Assembly (NCBI GenBank): GCA_029204225.1
Contig: CM055099.1
Location: forward strand, 42,028,597-42,092,596
Reading direction: 5' to 3'
From: Diphasiastrum complanatum
Taxonomy: Eukaryota; Streptophyta; Lycopodiopsida; Lycopodiales; Lycopodiaceae
DNA length: 64,000 nt
Shown here: piece after piece, positions 59,241 to 64,000 of the stretch
How the letters are laid out: every line of letters starts with the position of its first letter
Position numbering within the stretch: the first letter of the stretch is position 1
The notes under the pieces: generated by a model
Databases searched by the model: none
What the model was told of the DNA's origin: nothing
Seen by the model: only the letters and a program-made list of their open reading frames with translations
Program-made: the position numbers and the translations under genes

Positions 59241-59696
59241 GTGTTGACAGATCCCCTGCTCCAGAGGATCTGTTGGTTTTTTACTTCTTTTACTTACTTC
59301 TTCTTCTGCCTGTCAACAGAGGCAGTGGGCTCTTGCTTAAGTTATTCGTTCTTGTTGAAAGCCCAAAATCAGGCAGAAGAGAATAGATCAACGTTGTAGT
59401 ATTTTGTCCTACCTATTAAAGGACAACTCAGGGTCGTTCTCTCTTGAAAGCACTCACATTCAAACAGAGATGCAAGCCATGAATATTCATTTACAGATTA
59501 GCATGCAGCCCAAATGAGCATTCAATAGTTTCTACAGCTACCTACTCAAAAAATGAATTGAATCAGATCCTACACATTACTTAAACTGAGCTACACCTGG
59601 ATTAGTCCACAAAGTTGAAACCAGAAATTAATCTACAACATTTTAGAAGTCCATCAAGAAACCAACCAGTCTTTTGATTTTGGACATCCCAAGAAC

Positions 59697-61440
59697 ATCA
59701 AGAATAGGGATGTAAGGAGATATGCAAGACCTACACCACAAACCCAGCCTATTTAGTTTACTTGAATGCTGACCTTAATTAACAAACAAGAAATGAAAAC
59801 TAGTCCACTCTAGGAAAGCAGGAAATCTAATCCACTCTACAATCCACAACCACACTCATAGGATGGAAGGGCAAGATCATGAATGCATTCACTCAAGAAA
59901 CAATCATAATCAAGGAGCTCAATGGATGCACCAAACCCCGTGGAGGCTCTTCTCATTTCAGCATGGAGTAGGTACATGTCACAAAAAGCTCCTCTTCACA
60001 AAGAGGGAGTCTTAAATAAGCAAGAGAGCTCCTTAGGTGGCATCCTAGTGGCATTTCCACATTACACAAATTACAAGTGGAATAATGCTCTCCACTAGAA
60101 GTCACCATCAGAAGGTGGCTCACTCTACTTTCTATAAGAGAGATCTACTTGCATTTATTACTTTAGCCTAGAAATACTAGTTCCTATATGGTCATTCCAT
60201 CTTTCAGGATTTACCACGAGGCTTACACAGTTCTTGCTTGTCATTACTACTAGTACTCCTCGACTCTCATACTCGCTCTCAGTCTTCATTCATCTCGTCT
60301 TCTCAGAGACCTCCTCGATCTCAGGTGAGAGGTGCTCTTGGGTAGCTCTATCCGAGTATCTTGGGGATTTGTTAGAATCAGCCAACATCATCCCACCCCT
60401 AATGTGTTACAGGACCCACTGCAACTCATATTGGATGATGTCACTTCGCTTCTGCATTGGCGTCTTCAATCGGCACTTGGAAAAGCGTAGATCCTCGTTC
60501 GCTTACATAAAACCAAGTGCTTATTGTCGCCAGTCTTTATCACAAAAAGTGTTTTTCACAAATTGCCGCAATTTAACCAGAATGTCTTATTGCTGCAATT
60601 GGTTGACATTTTCAAAATTTGGAGAGCTCCTAGCATCTTCACAACTTGCATGCTTGAGTGCTTCCCAAGTGTCTTCTTTCTTATCACTTGTATCTGTCAT
60701 TGACGGGTTCATCTCTGGATTCTTGGCAGGTACAAATTTTTGGGAGGACTATGTCCTCTTGTTAGCAGATTCCAGAGAATCCCCAGATGCCGAGCCAAGC
60801 CGAAGACACAGAATACCTCCCAACCATGACCGAGGAGGTCTCAGAAGGAGGATAACAGAAGAAGCTGAGAGCTGAGAAATTACTAGCTAGGATGACAGTG
60901 AAATATCTATGTGAGCCTACATGGTGTATCCCAGAGAAGGAACGACCATGTAGGAGCTAGTCATATTTCCTAGGCTTTGTAAATAAATGTAAAACTCCCT
61001 TAAATTAGTTAGAGTGAGCCACCTTTTGATGGTGACCTTTAGTGGAAGGGCAAATTCCATATGTAGTTTCTAATTTGGTAGAATTGCCACTTGGGCTCCA
61101 CATGGGCAGCCTTTTTGATTATTTCAGGGCTCTCCTCTCTTGTGAGGGAGCTTTGAATGTATTGTTAAGTTCTCTTGAGCAAAAAAAGAATATCTTCCAT
61201 GAGTTCTTGATAATTTCTAAGCTCCTTGTTCATGGCAATGTTCTTGAGTGAAGTTTCTATGAGCATGCTTGATTTTCTTGCATTGTGGATTAACTAGTTT
61301 CTTGTTTCCTTGTTTCTTGCTTAGTTGCGGATTAGGATTCATTTCTTGTTTGTGGAATAAGGTAGAAATCAGCACTCAAGTAAACTAAATAGGCTGGAAT
61401 AGTGGTGTAGATCTTGCATATTTTCTTACACTTGTTGAAA
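59697..61440. repeat. Long divergent inverted repeat
   Basis: Left arm about 59697-60320 and right arm about 60800-61440 match in inverted orientation, for example CCAGCCTATTTAGTTTACTT (59751) against AAGTAAACTAAATAGGCTGG (61375), and AGGTGGCTCACTCTA (60114) against TAGAGTGAGCCACCT (61009). They are clearly diverged and contain indels. The arm ends nearest the centre look coding on opposite strands: EEVSEKTR on minus and EEVSEGG on plus. The 480-base centre is unassigned. It may be two related retroelement ends joined head to head. Confidence 0.7.
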
Positions 61441-61449
61441 ACTCCTACG

Positions 61450-62664
61450 ATCAGTCCTATCATCAAGGTACAACACTTCCATCTGTTAGTTCTCAACATT
61501 ATCAAACCGACAACTCATGCTCGTGCAAACAAGATGAGTATTCAACACCACCAGAAAATCCAGCACAACTAGCCATCCAAGATGGTTATGCTATTGCCAC
61601 AGGCCCAATGAGAAACCGCTACTCTATTTGTGGTGAAACGGGACATTTCATGGTTGATTGTAAAGTTAAAAACCAATACTATGTGGAATGTCCCGACTGT
61701 GTCCGTAAACACAGTTTCAAGGACTGTCCTAAACAACCTAACAAGATTCTTTCAGCACGTCATATCTCATCCAAACCTGTTAGAGTTCTCACTAGAGCAC
61801 AACGCCAACAACAAGAACAACATCAAAACTATGGAAAATCAGCTGACCCCCAGGGAAGCCACTTGAAGGCTTCCACATTACCAAAAGATTACCCAGACCC
61901 AAAAGTGAAACAACGGCAATACAATGAGTTTCGAGATGAGTTTTTGCGTCCCATTGAGCTAGTTAGTGATCGCGACACACATTTTTTAAATGTTGTCATT
62001 GATAACCTCCTACACCATCACCTTGTTGTTCATAGAAAAAGTACACCGTACTACCCTAGATGTAATGGCCAGGCTGAACCAACTAACAAGACGATATGTA
62101 AAATTTTGACGAAGATAGTTAAAACCAGTCGCTCTGATTGGGAAACAAAACTTTTCTCAACTGTTTGGGCTTACCGCACCACCCCGAAGAAAGCCACTGG
62201 GTGGGTTACCCCTTTCCACTTAGTATATGGTCAAGAGGCGGTAATGCCAGTAGAATTCTTAGTCCCATCATTACGAGTCATGGAAGCTTTTTCAACATAT
62301 CTCTGTGAAAAAGCTGCAATCGAACAACAACTCAAAACCAGGCTATTTACGTCAACCCAGTTATGCGAGACAAGACTTATATCTTACCACACACAACTGG
62401 TTAACAAACGACGCCAAAAGGCGTGGCATGACCATCACCTACGCAATAAAGATCTACATTTAGGTGACCAGGTGCTTTTTTACATCCAAGAAGCACCCCG
62501 ACAAATTGAAATTCAGAAGTGAGGGGCCGTATGTTATTAATAAAATCTTTCCTAATGGTGCAGTCCAGTTGCAAACACCTGACGAAATCCTCCTAGACAC
62601 TGTCGTAAACGGTGGTCGTCTAAGGCGGTATTACGAAGAGTTGTTTTTTGTTGACCCAAATTAA
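61450..62664 (+). pseudogene. Ty3/gypsy element with internal deletion: zinc knuckle fused to half an integrase
   Basis: The frame is open from before the ATG at 61608. It carries a gag zinc knuckle, CGETGHFMVDC, then CPDCVRKHSFKDC. At about 61860-61960 it jumps to the integrase core of a Ty3/gypsy polyprotein: ELVSDRDTHFLN, STPYYPRCNGQAEPTNK, DWETKLFSTVWAYRTTPKKA, FHLVYGQEAVMPVEFLVPSL. The second Asp and the Glu are 35 residues apart, as in D-D-35-E, but the first Asp is missing, as are protease, reverse transcriptase and RNase H. A frameshift at about 62475-62520 moves the end into a frame reading FRSEGPYVINKIFPNGAVQL and GGRLRRYYEELFFVDPN, the usual integrase C-terminus. The missing middle is a clean deletion that kept the frame open. 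It cannot be active. Confidence 0.88.
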
Positions 62665-63057
62665 CATCTTTTCCCTAGTATATATTTTAATTTTTTTATT
62701 CTTTCTTTCTATTTTTCTTATGTTCTTGCTTGTAGTTCTAGTTTTGCATGCCTATTTTTCACCTCGTTCCTTGTTTATACTTCATACCATTACTTATGTA
62801 CTTTCTATGCATTCTCTTCTTCCTGTACATACTCATGGGTCATGGATGTTCTAGATCAACAAATGATAGGCTACACCATCGGAAATGATTCTCACATTGT
62901 AGCCACCTCATCTCTGTCTAACTGGTATCTCAGGCATACAAGCATTCCTGGGGATACATTCTTTTCATAAGAACTTCTACTCTGGGCCACAGTCATATTT
63001 TTCCCTTGAAGTTCTTTACTTGCATCACATGATCCATTCCTTCATATTGGGATTTTG

Positions 63058-63412
63058 TCAAATCTCAACCGACAGGATCCATTCAAATCTCAACCGACAG
63101 GATCCGCTCAAATCTCAACCGATGGAATCCACTCAAATCTCAACCGACGGGATCCGCTCAAATCTCAACTGACGGGATCCACTCAAATCTCAACCGACGG
63201 GATCTACTCAAATCTTCTACCGACAAGATCCGCTCAAATCTCAACCGACGGGATCTGCTCAGATCTCAACCAATGGATTTTTATCAGATCTTGACCGACG
63301 CGACTCTCTCAGATCTCGACCGACGCGACTCTCTCAGATTTCGACCGACGCGATTCTCTCAGATTTCGACCGACGTGACTCCATCAAATCTCGACTGACG
63401 CTTCTCATTCAA
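63058..63412. repeat. 25-bp minisatellite downstream of the gypsy coding region
   Basis: About fourteen copies of AAATCTCAACCGACGGGATC plus CGCTC, the later ones drifting to CAGATCTCGACCGACGCGAC. Tandem arrays between the end of integrase and the 3' LTR are known in some gypsy lineages. The translated frame SNLNRRDPLKSQ is a by-product. Confidence 0.93.
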
Positions 63413-63720
63413 AATCCAACGAACAGACACGTCCCATCATGTCTGAACCCAGCCGACGTTGTCCATAAATGCCATCCCCTCGATGCCATTCGCACCTCAA
63501 CGAAGTGCGAACTTTGGAGCTCTCTGGCGACGATCTACTGGCAATTTCTAGCTCTCCTACACGATCCTGGCGCTCTCTCGTTCTGTGCATCAGTGGTTGC
63601 TTCCACACCATCTCCACCCAATATCAGCCATCCTAGTGTGTTTCCCATTGAGAACGCCACCACAAACAGTCTCCAAACCTTATATCGCCAGTGGAGAACA
63701 AAGCATTTGAAACATTTCGC

Positions 63721-64000
63721 ATGCTGAGGGGTAGTGTCATGCAAGCATTCCATATGCTTCCATTACAATATTGAGTATCACCTTTTAATCATACACACTT
63801 TTCTTTCATCATCTCCAAACACCCATTTTCACCAAAAGCTACTTCCTTTACATCTCCCAATATCTTCATTCTTTCCACTTAGTCACAAACATATACCGAC
63901 ATCTTTTTTTTTGAAACTTCTACCTTCCATTGTTCACATCATACTTCGTTTACCACACATCCTCCATACCCTTCTATCCACAACACCTCCACTTTCACAC
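63721..64000 (+). other. Possible purine tract and start of gypsy 3' LTR
   Basis: GCTGAGGGGTAG at about 63723-63734 is followed by TGTCATGCAAGC, which would fit a polypurine tract and LTR start. The window ends before this can be confirmed by a second LTR. Confidence 0.3.

Noticed and set aside
60234-60875. 213-codon plus-strand frame in the inverted repeat
   Set aside because: Spans left arm, centre and right arm. The parts that look coding lie on opposite strands, so a single protein is unlikely.
63055-63412. Regularly spaced repeats resembling a CRISPR array
   Set aside because: Units are contiguous with no unique spacers, in a plant genome: a minisatellite.

Overview
The window looks like nuclear DNA of a land plant, most likely a vascular plant with a large, repeat-filled genome. 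The evidence is a plant-specific QWRF-motif gene with phase-0 introns, a phytocyanin-type secreted cupredoxin gene, Ty1/copia elements primed by initiator tRNA-Met (TGGTATCAGAGC-type sites), a plant CACTA transposase, and AT-rich spacers with long CT/GA, TG and ACAT microsatellites. I cannot name the species. There are no bacterial operons, CRISPR arrays or rRNA genes.

Layout. 0-5.4 kb is a nest of decayed retroelements: a copia integrase fragment, a second copia element inserted into it (LTR, primer site, gag, protease), a 92-bp tRNA-like SINE inserted into that, and an LTR-like piece on the minus strand. 6.5-20.8 kb is the main host gene: a G-box/CCAAT promoter, a CT-rich leader and six coding exons for an 807-residue QWRF protein. 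Its introns 1 and 3 are swollen by a Ty3/gypsy remnant, a second short SINE, tandem duplications and a pair of LTR-like direct repeats. 20.8-33.8 kb is mostly non-coding, with an intact histone-fold H3/CENH3-like reading frame (minus strand, 24.3-24.6 kb), a terminal-inverted-repeat element, a GC-rich foldback, and a cluster of CTATGCTCAACATAG palindromes. 33.8-39.1 kb holds a foldback element with identical 37-bp termini and two 33-nt G runs, followed by a non-autonomous LTR element on the minus strand.

40-51 kb contains a copia scrap, a second H3/CENH3-like pseudogene (minus strand, 43.7-44.5 kb) lying in a field of CGATATC-type motifs, and a decayed CACTA transposon with tnp2, DUF4218-like and DUF4216-like blocks and a recognisable 3' terminus at 50,866. 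52.5-53.3 kb is an apparently intact two-exon phytocyanin gene on the minus strand. 53.8-59.2 kb is a nearly full-length copia element inactivated mostly by in-frame stop codons. 59.2-64 kb holds a long divergent inverted repeat and an internally deleted Ty3/gypsy element that fuses a gag zinc knuckle to the second half of integrase, followed by a 25-bp minisatellite.

How it works together: only two host genes look functional, QWRF (microtubule-associated) and phytocyanin (secreted, copper-binding); they do not form a pathway. The most unusual content is the pair of H3-like sequences with CENH3-like features and long C-terminal tails, and the ~90-bp SINE family whose two copies each carry perfect 15-bp target duplications.
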